A DNA stretch of 64,000 nt. It comes from Dongia_B soli. Lineage in GTDB: Bacteria > Pseudomonadota > Alphaproteobacteria > Dongiales > Dongiaceae. The first letter of the stretch is position 1, and each line of letters opens with the position of its first letter. The notes beneath the pieces are model-generated. The model searched no databases. It saw only the letters and a program-made list of their open reading frames with translations, and was not told the origin of the DNA. Shown here piece by piece: positions 1-8,126 of the stretch. The stretch covers positions 124,001 through 188,000 of the forward strand of contig NZ_JAXCLW010000006.1 of assembly GCF_034044715.1 (NCBI RefSeq), given 5' to 3'. Made by a program: the position numbers and the translations under genes.

Positions 1-310
1 ATGTCCTTCCCCGGTATGAAGCGCCGACACTTCGTGAACCGCTCGATAAAGTCTTTGAAGCTGTTCGGTCATTCTGTTCGCAGGCAGAGGAGCGATGACT
101 GTCTGCCTGTCCTTTCTCTGTTAACTCTTGAGCGCAACAGCTCCCTATCAGCGAAAGTTCCCGGCCAGGGAGCGTCACACCCGTGTGAGGTTCCGGATCA
201 CAAATTTATGTTCGGAGTCGCTTTGCTTTTCATTCCCCAAGCGGAACGCAGCCGACGATAGTTGGTTACTAAGATCCAGCGGCGTGATGATCGCAAGGAG
301 GAGCATCGCT
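1..310. other. Left-end non-coding region
   Basis: The only open frames here (for example one starting at base 1) are rich in Arg and Ser, have no recognisable domain and no ribosome binding site, and do not look coding. The one supported element is the promoter-like site at 243-267. The upstream gene neighbourhood lies outside the window. Confidence 0.4.
243..267 (+). promoter_or_regulatory. EcfG-type general stress response promoter
   Basis: GGAAC at 243-247 is followed, after 16 bases, by GGTT at 264-267. This matches the GGAAC-N16/17-(C)GTT pattern recognised by the alphaproteobacterial general-stress sigma factor EcfG. It lies about 45 bases before a KGG-motif stress protein gene, a typical member of that regulon. 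The first base of the -10 element is G rather than the consensus C. The site was identified by eye only. Confidence 0.5.
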
Positions 311-523
311 ATGACTCAAGAGAAAAGGGGATTTGCCGCGATGGATGCGGATAAGCGGCGTGAGATTGCCAGCAAGGGCGGCAGCGCCAGCGGCGGCAAT
401 TTCAAGAACGATCCGCAACGCGCGGCCGCTGAAGGGCGCAAAGGGGGGCGTGAAAGCGGCGGGAATTTTGCCCGGGACCGCAACCGTGCGGTAGAAGCGG
501 GACGGAAGGGTGGCCGCGCGTAA
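311..523 (+). CDS. KGG-motif general stress protein
   Basis: A 70-residue, very hydrophilic protein with two full KGG repeats (SKGG..SGGNF and RKGG..SGGNF) and a terminal RKGG, spanning roughly residues 20-69. This is the KGG/YciG/Con-10 family of small stress-induced proteins, whose biochemical role is not settled. The start at 311 is chosen because AAGGAGGAG lies 8-16 bases upstream; a longer frame from 128 has no such signal. An EcfG-like promoter precedes it, consistent with induction by general stress. It stands alone, separated by about 80 bases from the DUF427 gene. Confidence 0.85.
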   Translation: MTQEKRGFAAMDADKRREIASKGGSASGGNFKNDPQRAAAEGRKGGRESGGNFARDRNRAVEAGRKGGRA

Positions 524-605
524 GCTATCCGCGCGAAAGTAAAAATCGGTGGTGGCCTGCTGCCTCCAGACTTAAGATCGTCGTTTACGATTAAGGAGGC
601 AGGTC

Positions 606-1403
606 ATGGCAAATGGCACCATGGCGCCGGAGAGGGTCAAAACGATCCTGTTCGAGCCGACGCCACGCCGATTGCGCGTGGAAGTGGAAAAGACAGTCGT
701 CGCCGACACGATCCGCGGCATGATCCTCATCGAAAGCGGACATTTGCCGGTCTACTATTTTCCCCGGGCCGACGTGCGCTTCGATCTTCTGGAAGAATCC
801 TCACGGACAACTCACTGCCCTTATAAAGGAGAGGCGGCCTATTGGCACCTTATTCTGGGCGCGCGGAAGATCGAGGATGCGGTCTGGGGCTATCCGAGGC
901 CTGTAGCAACTGCGCCCGGTTATGAGCCACCCCAAGGCCCCACCGCTGAAAGCCTGTCGGAATATGTCGCCTTTTATTGGAACAAGGTCGATCACTGGTA
1001 TGAGGAAGACGAAGAGGTTTTCGTACATCCACGCAATCCCTATAAACGTGTCGATGCCATCGCCAGCAGACGGCGTGTCGAGGTGATCATCGGGGGCGAA
1101 ATGGTGGCGACGTCGACCAATGCCATCTTCCTGTTCGAAACCGGCGTGCCTGTTCGGTATTACCTGCCCCGCGAAGACGTAAGGCCGAGCGTCTTGCAAT
1201 CCAGCGAGACGCATAGCCGTTGCCCGTATAAGGGTATCGCCAGCTATCATCGCGTCGTCGTCAACGGTAAGGATTATGGCGATCTCGCCTGGTATTATCC
1301 CGATCCCCTCCAGGAAGCCTATCGCATCAAGGATCGCATCGCCTTCTACAACGAAAAGGTCGATGCCATAAAAATCGAGGGCATCGAACAACCGAAACCG
1401 TAG
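606..1403 (+). CDS. Tandem DUF427 domain protein
   Basis: A 265-residue protein made of two DUF427 (NTP_transf_9) domains. The first is at about residues 20-120 and the second at about 145-250. Each carries the family hallmarks: a short beta-rich start, VYYFPRADV or RYYLPREDV, then (H/R)CPYKG, a WYYP/WGYP element and a final IAFY/VAFYWNKVD segment. The family is common in actinobacteria and proteobacteria and has no firmly established function. Single-domain members are about 95-125 residues, so this is an internal duplication. AAGGAGG lies just upstream of the ATG. It is followed after 44 bases by a GFA-family gene on the same strand, possibly co-transcribed. Confidence 0.85.
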   Translation: MANGTMAPERVKTILFEPTPRRLRVEVEKTVVADTIRGMILIESGHLPVYYFPRADVRFDLLEESSRTTHCPYKGEAAYWHLILGARKIEDAVWGYPRPVATAPGYEPPQGPTAESLSEYVAFYWNKVDHWYEEDEEVFVHPRNPYKRVDAIASRRRVEVIIGGEMVATSTNAIFLFETGVPVRYYLPREDVRPSVLQSSETHSRCPYKGIASYHRVVVNGKDYGDLAWYYPDPLQEAYRIKDRIAFYNEKVDAIKIEGIEQPKP

Positions 1404-1447
1404 ACGCGGTGGTCATAGGACAGGCGCGGGCGTCAGGAGAGGTGATC

Positions 1448-1924
1448 ATGAAGCTCGAAGGTTCGTGTTATTGCGGGGCCGTCAAATTTACCGTCAAGGC
1501 TTATGCCCCGGTGCCCTTTCTACGATGCTATTGCTCCATTTGCCGCAAGACCGCCGGTGGCGGTGGCTATGCGATCAATCTCGGCGCCAAAGCTTCGACG
1601 CTGAAAGTGAAGGGCGAGGAACATATCTCGGTTTTCCACGCGGTCATTAACGGAGAGAAGAGTTCCGGCCAACGGCGTTTTTGCAAGCATTGCGGCACCG
1701 CGCTTTGGGTCTGGGATCCACAATGGCCGGACCTCATCCATCCCTTTGCCAGCGCCATCGACAGCGACCTGCCGGAACCGCCGGAGACCGTCCATATGAT
1801 GCTGGGTTCCAAGGCGAATTGGGTCAAGCCGCAGATCGGCAAGGGCGACGAGAAGTCCGATACCTATCCCAGCCAGTCGTTGGAGGACTGGCACAAGGCG
1901 CATAACCTGCTGGAGAAGGCTTAG
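1448..1924 (+). CDS. GFA/CENP-V family zinc-binding protein
   Basis: A 158-residue member of the glutathione-dependent formaldehyde-activating (GFA) fold family. The zinc-ligand pattern is visible: CYCG near residues 7-9, CYCSICRK at about 28-34 and FCKHCG at about 81-84. Family members coordinate two zinc ions; only some have shown glutathione adduct chemistry, so the substrate here is unknown. The start at 1448 is chosen over an in-frame upstream ATG at 1409 because AGGAGAGG lies 6-13 bases before it and the GFA domain begins immediately. An inverted repeat pair follows the gene at 1975-2131. Confidence 0.85.
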   Translation: MKLEGSCYCGAVKFTVKAYAPVPFLRCYCSICRKTAGGGGYAINLGAKASTLKVKGEEHISVFHAVINGEKSSGQRRFCKHCGTALWVWDPQWPDLIHPFASAIDSDLPEPPETVHMMLGSKANWVKPQIGKGDEKSDTYPSQSLEDWHKAHNLLEKA

Positions 1925-1974
1925 GCGCATATCGCTTCTGCCACGCTTATCAGACAGCTTGCCCGGCCCTCGCC

Positions 1975-2131
1975 ATGGACCCTCGGATCAAGTCCGAGGA
2001 TGACAAGCGTCTGTGTTGTCGATGCCCTGCGATGGACGGCAACATCGTCGGATAACATCGCCAATAATCATCGCACCGCACCAACCACCAACAAGGTTGT
2101 CACCCTCGGACTTGACCCGAGGGTTCATGGT
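1975..2131. repeat. Inverted pair of chromosomal palindromic repeats
   Basis: Two facing copies of the window-wide repeat. The first, at about 1975-2009, reads GGACCCTCGGATCAAGTCC and then a degenerate GAGGATGACAA. The second, at about 2090-2131, is the reverse complement (TTGTCACCCTCGGACTTGA...). The core can fold as a stem of CCCTCGG with CCGAGGG around a 5-base loop. The pair sits between the ends of two convergent genes, where it could act as a bidirectional terminator or protect transcript ends. Confidence 0.8.
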
Positions 2132-2161
2132 TGCGGCTGAAGAACGTCGCTTGAATGGCTG

Positions 2162-3607
2162 TCACTGCGCCGAAGCGAGCGTGTCCGGCAGTTTGGTGTC
2201 GCCGCCCAGGGCCTGGTAGAGGGTCACATGGTTGACCAGGCGGTTGTAGTAGTTCTCCGCCACGGCGACTTCCGCGGCGCGGCGCGATTCCTGGGAATCC
2301 AGCCAATCCTTCAACGGGACGGCGCCGGCGCGGTAGCGCAGTTCATACAATCTTTCGGTTTCCCTTGCGGCAGCCAGCGCCTCTTGCAGCTTCTCGCCCT
2401 GGGCAGCGAATTGGGCGCGCGCCGAGAGGGCATTCTCGACATCGCCGAGGGCACTGTAGAGCGCCTGGCGATAGGTGACGACGGCAGCCTTGAATTCTTC
2501 CTTCGATACTTTGATGTCGAGGAGCATCTTATTGATTTCGAGGAAGGGCAGGGTGATGCCGGCACCCAAGGCACCGATCGGGTTCTTCATGATATCGGTC
2601 AGGGCGATGCTGCTGCTGCCGAGTGAGCCGGTCAGCGAGATGGTCGGCAGATAGCTGAGCTTCGTCGCATCGGCATCCGACAGGGTCTCACGCAAGCGCA
2701 ATTCCGCCGCCTTGATATCGGGGCGGCGCGCCAGGAGATCGGCCGGGATGCCGGCCTCGACCGGGGGCAGCGCATTCTTCGGCAGGCTCTGCGGATTGGC
2801 CTCGATCACATTGGGCGGGCCGTCGAACAGGATGGCCAGCGCATTATAGGCCTCGACACGCTGCTGGATCAGCTGCGTATGGGCGGCCTGCTGCGCGGCA
2901 AGATTCTGTTCTGCCTGCTTCATCTCCAGCGAGGAAACACCACCGGCGCCATATTGCACCTTGACGAGGTCGAAGGTCTTCTGGGCATAGGCGATGCTCT
3001 CTTCGCTGAGGACGATGCGTTCATTGAGGAAGCCGATCTGCCAGTAGAGATCGACGGTGGTGCCGATCAAGGTCAGCGCCGTGCTCTCGCGATCTTCCTC
3101 GGTTGCCTGGGCCTCCCAATCGGCGGCGTCGCGCAGGCTGCTGATGCGGCCCCAGAGGTCGAGCTCGTAGCTGACATTGCCGGAAGCTGCATAGGACCAA
3201 TCCGTATGGGTCGGCTTGCTGAGATGCGAGGTGCGCTCGGCGCTGCCATCGGCGCTCAGCACGGGGAAAAGATCGTTCTCCGCCAGGCCAACTTGCAATT
3301 GCGCCTGGCGCACGCGGATCGTTGCGGCAGCGAGATCGTTATTTCTCGCCAGAGCCTTCTCCACCAGCGCATTCAAGGTCGGGTCGTTGAAATTGCGCCA
3401 CCAATGATCGTTGAGCGGCATTGAACGGATGTCGCCGCCGGTGAGGCTGGCTTTGGTCACGCCGGTCTCGGTAACACCGGGCGCCTGCTGAGTCCACTGG
3501 CCGGGCATGTTGACCTGAGGCTGCTGGTAGTCGGTTTGCAAGAGGCCGCATCCGGCAAGGAGCAGGAGCGAGGCGATCAGGCCGCTATAACGCAGATGTT
3601 TCTTCAT
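2162..3607 (-). CDS. NodT/CusC-type outer membrane efflux lipoprotein
   Basis: A 481-residue outer membrane factor of the RND/ABC efflux family. A lipoprotein signal peptide with the lipobox LLLLAGC gives an acylated Cys20. Two internally repeated outer-membrane-efflux (TolC-like) coiled-coil domains follow, with typical segments such as DLWGRISSLRDAAD in the first half and PADLLARRPDIKAAE in the second. The protein would form a trimeric channel across the outer membrane and periplasm. It is the last gene of a macA-macB-nodT operon on the minus strand, 21 bases after macB, so it is the likely exit duct of that pump. Confidence 0.93.
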   Translation of the reverse strand: MKKHLRYSGLIASLLLLAGCGLLQTDYQQPQVNMPGQWTQQAPGVTETGVTKASLTGGDIRSMPLNDHWWRNFNDPTLNALVEKALARNNDLAAATIRVRQAQLQVGLAENDLFPVLSADGSAERTSHLSKPTHTDWSYAASGNVSYELDLWGRISSLRDAADWEAQATEEDRESTALTLIGTTVDLYWQIGFLNERIVLSEESIAYAQKTFDLVKVQYGAGGVSSLEMKQAEQNLAAQQAAHTQLIQQRVEAYNALAILFDGPPNVIEANPQSLPKNALPPVEAGIPADLLARRPDIKAAELRLRETLSDADATKLSYLPTISLTGSLGSSSIALTDIMKNPIGALGAGITLPFLEINKMLLDIKVSKEEFKAAVVTYRQALYSALGDVENALSARAQFAAQGEKLQEALAAARETERLYELRYRAGAVPLKDWLDSQESRRAAEVAVAENYYNRLVNHVTLYQALGGDTKLPDTLASAQ

Positions 3608-3628
3608 GGTCAGTCTCTCGCGGCTCCC

Positions 3629-5635
3629 TCAGTCACGTGCCAGGGCTTCGACCGGGTCGAGCCGGGCGGCGTTGCGGGCCGGCAGGAAGCCGAAGGTGAT
3701 GCCGATCAGCGTCGAGGTGAGGAAGGCGGCGATGATCGAGACATCTGAAAAGACCAGGACGAAATCGGTGCTGAACTTGGCAAAGCCATAGCCGATGCCA
3801 AACGCCGCCAGAATGCCCAGCGTGCCGCCGATCAGGCAGATCAGGGTCGCTTCGATCAGGAATTGCTGCATGATATCGCTGCGCCGCGCGCCGACCGCCA
3901 TGCGCACGCCGATCTCCTTGGTGCGCTCGGTGACCGAGACCAGCATGATGTTCATCACGCCGATGCCGCCCACCACCAGCGAGATAACGGCGATCGCCGA
4001 GATCAGCAGGGTCATGGTGGCGGTGGTGCTCTGGATCGTCTCGCGGATGCTGGATGTGTTGAAGACGTAGAAATCCTTGATGCCGTGGCGCTGCTGCAGC
4101 AGCTTCTCGATCCCCTGCTGGGCCGCTTCGGGCGCCACATCGTCATTGATCCGCACGGTGATGCGCTTCAGATAGGACTGGCCGAGGATGCGGCTCATCG
4201 CCGTCGTATAGGGGATATAGGCCATCAGGTTTTCGCTGTTGCCGATGGCGCTTTGCTTGTCGGCAACGATACCGACCACCCGACAGGGCACATTGCCGAG
4301 CAGGATCACCTGGCCGATCGGATTGGCGCTAAGCTCGCCGGTTTCGCCGAACAGTTTCTTGCGGGTGTTCTGGTCGATCACCACGTCCTGGGTCAGGCTG
4401 CGCACGCCGTCCTCGTCGAAGGCACGGCCACTAGCCATGTCCATGCCGCGCACCTGGAAAAACTGATCGCCGACGCCGTTGATCATGCCGCTGACGGCGA
4501 CATTGCCGAAGCGCAGGGTGCTGGAACTGGTGACAATGGGCGTCACGCTGTCGACGAAGGGCAGGCGGGCGAGGGCATCGGCATCGCGCGGCAGGAGGGT
4601 CTGGATGGTGGCGGATTTCTCGTCGCCGAAATCACTGCCGGGGAAGATGTCCAGGGTGTTGGTACCAATCGAGGAAATGCTTTCCAGGATACGCTGCTGC
4701 GAGCCGGTGCCGAGCGCCACAACCGAGATGACGGCGGCGATGCCGATGATGATGCCGAGCATGGTGAGGAAGGTGCGCAGCCGGTGCGAGGCCATGGCCA
4801 GCACCGCCATGTGGCTGGCTTCCGTGAAGCGGTCCCACAGGGCGCCGATGCGCCGGCTGGACGGCTTTGCCGGTTTGGCTGGTGTTCCGGCGGCGATTTC
4901 CACTTCCTTGCGCCGGTCGCCGACGATCAGGCCGTCGCTGATCTCGATGATGCGCTCGGCATGTTCGGCGACCTGCATGTCATGGGTTACGATGATGACA
5001 GTATGCCCCCCGGCATGCAGTTCCTTGAGGATGGCGATCACTTCCTGGCCGCTATGCGTATCGAGCGCGCCGGTCGGCTCGTCGGCCAGGATCACCTGGC
5101 CGCCATTCATCAAGGCACGGGCAATGGAGACGCGCTGCTGCTGGCCGCCGGAAAGCTGTCCGGGGCGATGCGTCAGGCGGTCGGCAAGGCCGAGGCGGCT
5201 GAGCAAAGCGGTTGCGCGTTCGCGGCGGCTCGGCCGGTCCTTGCCGGCATAGATCGCCGGGGTTTCGACATTGCCGATGGCGGTCAGGTCCGAGAGCAGA
5301 TGATAGCGTTGGAAGATGAAGCCGAAATGCTCGCGCCGCAGCTCCGCCAGCTCGTCCGGGCCCAGCTCGCCGGTCGCGCGGCCGGCAACGCGGTAGATGC
5401 CCGAGGTTGGCCGGTCGAGGCAGCCGAGAATGTTCATCAGCGTCGATTTACCGGAACCGGAGGCGCCGACAATGGCCACCATCTCGCCTGCCTCGATGGT
5501 GAGGTTGACATCCTTCAGGACGGCAATGGTGTCCTCGCCCGCCGGAAATTCCCGGCGCAGGTCGCGCAGCTCCAGCAGTGGGCGCGTCGTCGCCGGTGTC
5601 TTCGCAGTGTCATGAGCGGGAAGGCGGTTGCTCAT
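3629..5635 (-). CDS. macB: MacB-type ABC exporter (ATPase-permease fusion)
   Basis: A 668-residue inner membrane protein. The N-terminal ABC ATPase has Walker A GASGSGKS, signature LSGGQQQR and Walker B VILADEPTGALD. A membrane helix, a large periplasmic MacB_PCD domain (about residues 290-520) and three C-terminal helices of the FtsX type follow. Length and order match MacB (about 650 residues), a mechanotransmission pump that drives substrates from the periplasm through a TolC-like duct. The start at M9 of the longest frame (5635) is preferred over 5659 because the homologous region begins there. Neighbours are a NodT outer membrane factor and a MacA adaptor. The exported substrate cannot be told from sequence. 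Confidence 0.92.
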   Translation of the reverse strand: MSNRLPAHDTAKTPATTRPLLELRDLRREFPAGEDTIAVLKDVNLTIEAGEMVAIVGASGSGKSTLMNILGCLDRPTSGIYRVAGRATGELGPDELAELRREHFGFIFQRYHLLSDLTAIGNVETPAIYAGKDRPSRRERATALLSRLGLADRLTHRPGQLSGGQQQRVSIARALMNGGQVILADEPTGALDTHSGQEVIAILKELHAGGHTVIIVTHDMQVAEHAERIIEISDGLIVGDRRKEVEIAAGTPAKPAKPSSRRIGALWDRFTEASHMAVLAMASHRLRTFLTMLGIIIGIAAVISVVALGTGSQQRILESISSIGTNTLDIFPGSDFGDEKSATIQTLLPRDADALARLPFVDSVTPIVTSSSTLRFGNVAVSGMINGVGDQFFQVRGMDMASGRAFDEDGVRSLTQDVVIDQNTRKKLFGETGELSANPIGQVILLGNVPCRVVGIVADKQSAIGNSENLMAYIPYTTAMSRILGQSYLKRITVRINDDVAPEAAQQGIEKLLQQRHGIKDFYVFNTSSIRETIQSTTATMTLLISAIAVISLVVGGIGVMNIMLVSVTERTKEIGVRMAVGARRSDIMQQFLIEATLICLIGGTLGILAAFGIGYGFAKFSTDFVLVFSDVSIIAAFLTSTLIGITFGFLPARNAARLDPVEALARD

Positions 5636-5680
5636 ATGGTCCAGCTTTCTGGCTGGCATATGCCTGTGCTGTCGCCGCGA

Positions 5681-5711
5681 TGGATCCTCGGGTCAAGCCC
5701 GAGGATGACAA
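5681..5711. repeat. Chromosomal palindromic repeat
   Basis: TGGATCCTCGGGTCAAGCCC continues to GAGGATGACAA. It is one of three copies in the 330-base gap between macA and macB. In the minus-strand operon these copies would lie in the transcript between the two coding regions. Confidence 0.75.
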
Positions 5712-5783
5712 TCGAGCGTGACGTTTCCAGCCAGCGAACACCTCTTGCGCTTTTTTTCGCACGGCGCTCGCAACGAACCAGCT

Positions 5784-5818
5784 TGTCACCCCCGGACTTG
5801 ATCCGAGGGTCCACGGTA
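5784..5818. repeat. Chromosomal palindromic repeat, reverse orientation
   Basis: TTGTCACCCCCGGACTTGAT then CCGAGGGTCCACGG. It faces the copy at 5681-5711 and is one of three inside the macA-macB gap. Confidence 0.75.
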
Positions 5819-5854
5819 GAGGCCGGCCAGGGGGCGAGATAGGGATGATGAACC

Positions 5855-5958
5855 GATGCCAAAGGAATGTCTTTCATCAGTCTCTCCGGTGGATCCGGAT
5901 CAAGTCCGAGGGTGACAAGCTGGTTTGTGGCCGACGTCCTGCAATGATTGGTGATAGT
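5855..5958. repeat. Extended chromosomal repeat unit
   Basis: The palindrome core at 5890-5918 (TGGATCCGGATCAAGTCCGA...) has lost three bases of the left arm. Its flanks also match another copy at 15925-16015: CTTTCATCAG, CTCTCCG and TGGA before the core, and after TGACAA a stretch ending in a TGCAATGA-like motif. The mobile or amplified unit is therefore longer than the palindrome. Confidence 0.6.
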
Positions 5959-5990
5959 GGTTGGCGTATCGCGTTGCATGACAGGCTTCC

Positions 5991-7202
5991 TTACAGCCGC
6001 ATACGCGGACGGCGTTGCGGTTGCTGGGCGGCGGCCCCCGGCGTGCTTTCGCCGATGATGACGCGCTCGCCCGGCTGCAGGCCGTCGAGGATCTGGACGT
6101 TGACGGTGTCGTTGATGCCGGTCTTCACCTTGCGCGGCGTCACCTTGCCGTCGGCGCCGAGCAGACGCACGGTATAGGTGCCATCCTTATGCTTGGTGCC
6201 GAGTGCGGCCATCGGGACCGTCACAGTATCCTTGGCTTCGGCGAGCACGATGGAGACCTGCGCGGTCATCGAGATGCGCAGCTTGCCTTCTGGATTGGGG
6301 ACGTCGAACAGGCCGTTATAGTAGATCGCCGCATTGGTCGCGGTGCTGCTGGAGGAGCTGCTCTTGGCGCTGGAGGAGGTGTCGCTCTCGCTGATCGATT
6401 CCGGCGCCGGCTCGATCGCCCGCAGTTTCGCTTCATAGCGGTGATCCGGCTCGCCCAGGATGGTGAAATAGACCGGCTGGCCGGGTTGCACGCGCACCAC
6501 ATCGGCTTCGGAAATCTGCGCCTTGATCGTCATGGTGTCGAGCTGCGCCAGCATGATGATGGTAGGGGTGGTCTGCGCCGCGTTGACCGTCTGGCCTTCC
6601 TTGACGGCGAGATAGACGACGGTGCCGTCCATCGGCGCGATGATCTGGGTATAGCCGAGATTGACCTTCGCCGTATCGACGGCGATGGTGCCCTGCTCGA
6701 TCTGGGCATCCAGCGCGGCGATCTCCGCCTTGGTCGCGGTCAGGGTCGCTTCGGCGGTTTCGTAATCCTCGCGTGAGGCGGCATCGGCCTGGAGCAGGGT
6801 TTGCTGACGCTTGAATTGCAGCGTCGCCTGTTTGAGCGTCGCCTGGCGTTGCTGCCGCTGGGCCTTCACATTCAGCAACTCTGCCTGGGCGTCGCGCAAG
6901 GCGTTCTGTTGGGTGCGGGGATCGATCTCGGCGATGAGCTGGCCGGCTTTTACATGGTCACCGAGGGCAACTTTCAGGGTTTTGATCTGGCCGGAAACCT
7001 GGGCGCCGACGCTGACCTGGTTGCGGGCTTCCAGCGTGCCGGTCGCCAGGACGGTCTGTTCGATATCGCCTTTGACGACATCTGCGGTCAGATAGTTCGG
7101 GGTCGATTCGGTGGGAAAGGCGAAGACCTTCACACCCCAGCCGACCAGAGCCAACACAGCTACCGCCAGGGCATAACGCAGGACTCTTTTTTTATTCTTC
7201 AT
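5991..7202 (-). CDS. macA: MacA-type periplasmic adaptor (membrane fusion protein)
   Basis: A 403-residue HlyD/MacA-family adaptor. A single N-terminal membrane anchor (about residues 8-28) precedes a biotinyl-lipoyl-like domain with VSAQVSGQIK-type sequence (VGAQVSGQIK), a long alpha-hairpin rich in Gln and Ala (about 95-175), the second lipoyl half (GYTQIIAPMDGTV), then beta-barrel and membrane-proximal domains. A Ser-rich insertion (SSSAKSSSSSS, about residues 272-285) lies in the barrel region. It bridges MacB and the outer membrane factor. First gene of the operon; the upstream region holds a CpxR-like box shared with the divergent two-component genes. Confidence 0.92.
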   Translation of the reverse strand: MKNKKRVLRYALAVAVLALVGWGVKVFAFPTESTPNYLTADVVKGDIEQTVLATGTLEARNQVSVGAQVSGQIKTLKVALGDHVKAGQLIAEIDPRTQQNALRDAQAELLNVKAQRQQRQATLKQATLQFKRQQTLLQADAASREDYETAEATLTATKAEIAALDAQIEQGTIAVDTAKVNLGYTQIIAPMDGTVVYLAVKEGQTVNAAQTTPTIIMLAQLDTMTIKAQISEADVVRVQPGQPVYFTILGEPDHRYEAKLRAIEPAPESISESDTSSSAKSSSSSSTATNAAIYYNGLFDVPNPEGKLRISMTAQVSIVLAEAKDTVTVPMAALGTKHKDGTYTVRLLGADGKVTPRKVKTGINDTVNVQILDGLQPGERVIIGESTPGAAAQQPQRRPRMRL

Positions 7203-7326
7203 AGTCTTTCACTGAAAAATCGCCACCAATGCCGGCCTATTCGGCCGCCGCCTTATAACGGTTTATATTTATTGGTGAAACCGGCGCAATTTAAGGCTGC
7301 AATGGTAAGCAAGACGCCAGGGAAGT

Positions 7327-7342
7327 GTAAAACTTCTGTAAA
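7327..7342. promoter_or_regulatory. CpxR-box-like direct repeat
   Basis: GTAAA at 7327-7331 and GTAAA at 7338-7342 are separated by six bases. The CpxR box in enterobacteria is GTAAA-N(4-8)-GTAAA. The site lies in the intergenic region between macA (minus strand) and the CpxR-like regulator gene (plus strand), so it could control both, including autoregulation. It was found by eye and is not proven. Confidence 0.5.
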
Positions 7343-7414
7343 GCGGCGCCTCACCCCATCGCAAGCGCGGCAAAGCGATGTATGTATGAGGCGACGGAGA
7401 AAGGGCCGAAGACC

Positions 7415-8116
7415 GTGCATATCCTGTTAGTCGATGACGATGCCGAATTGAGCGCACTGCTGACCGAATATCTCGGGGCCGAGGGTTTCGAGACCTCGGT
7501 CGTGCATCATGGCGAGGCGGGGGTCGAGGCGGCCCTGTCAGGCCAATACGATGCCGTCATCCTGGATGTCATGCTACCCAGGCTGAACGGTATCGAGGCG
7601 CTGCGCCGCATCCGCCAGCACAGTCGCGTCCCGATCATCATGCTGACCGCCAAGGGCGACAATATCGACCGGGTCGTCGGTTTGGAAATGGGCGCCGACG
7701 ATTACGTCCCGAAGCCCTGCTATCCGCGCGAGCTGGTGGCGCGGCTGCGCGCCGTGCTGCGCCGTTCCTCGGAAGGGGTGAAGCCGGCAGCAGCCAGCGA
7801 CGCGGTGCTGCGCGAAGGCAAGCTGGTCCTCTCCCCAGCCCAGCGGGACGTGACCTGGGACGGGCAGAAGATCGATCTCACGGTTTCGGAATTCAACATG
7901 CTGGAACTGCTGCTACGGGCTGGCGATGCGGTACTCACCAAGGATGAATTATCGGAACGCGCGCTCGGCCGCCCGCGCGAAGCCTATGACCGTAGCGTCG
8001 ATGTGCATATGAGCAATCTGCGGCAGAAGCTCAGCCAGGCAGCCAGCGAGGGCATACAGATCGCTACCGTGCGGGGCATCGGCTATCGCCTGACCCGCCA
8101 GGCGTCAGAAGCTTGA
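7415..8116 (+). CDS. OmpR/CpxR-family response regulator
   Basis: A 233-residue response regulator. The receiver domain (about 1-115) has the acidic pair in LLVDDDAE, the phosphoacceptor Asp51 in ILDVMLP and the switch region MLTAKGDN. A C-terminal winged-helix DNA-binding domain (about 130-228) ends in the usual RGIGYRL. I start it at GTG 7415, because MHILLVDDD is the normal family N-terminus and GGAGAAAGG lies 11 bases upstream; an ATG at 7382 would add 11 residues without a good signal. The sensor kinase gene follows 10 bases later. The CpxR-like box upstream suggests autoregulation and control of the MacAB exporter. Confidence 0.92.
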   Translation: MHILLVDDDAELSALLTEYLGAEGFETSVVHHGEAGVEAALSGQYDAVILDVMLPRLNGIEALRRIRQHSRVPIIMLTAKGDNIDRVVGLEMGADDYVPKPCYPRELVARLRAVLRRSSEGVKPAAASDAVLREGKLVLSPAQRDVTWDGQKIDLTVSEFNMLELLLRAGDAVLTKDELSERALGRPREAYDRSVDVHMSNLRQKLSQAASEGIQIATVRGIGYRLTRQASEA

Positions 8117-8126
8117 GACGCAGCGC

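Noticed and set aside
3863..5842. 659-codon plus-strand frame opposite macB
   Set aside because: It is the antisense shadow of the macB gene; composition is rich in His, Asp and Gly with no domain, and no ribosome site.
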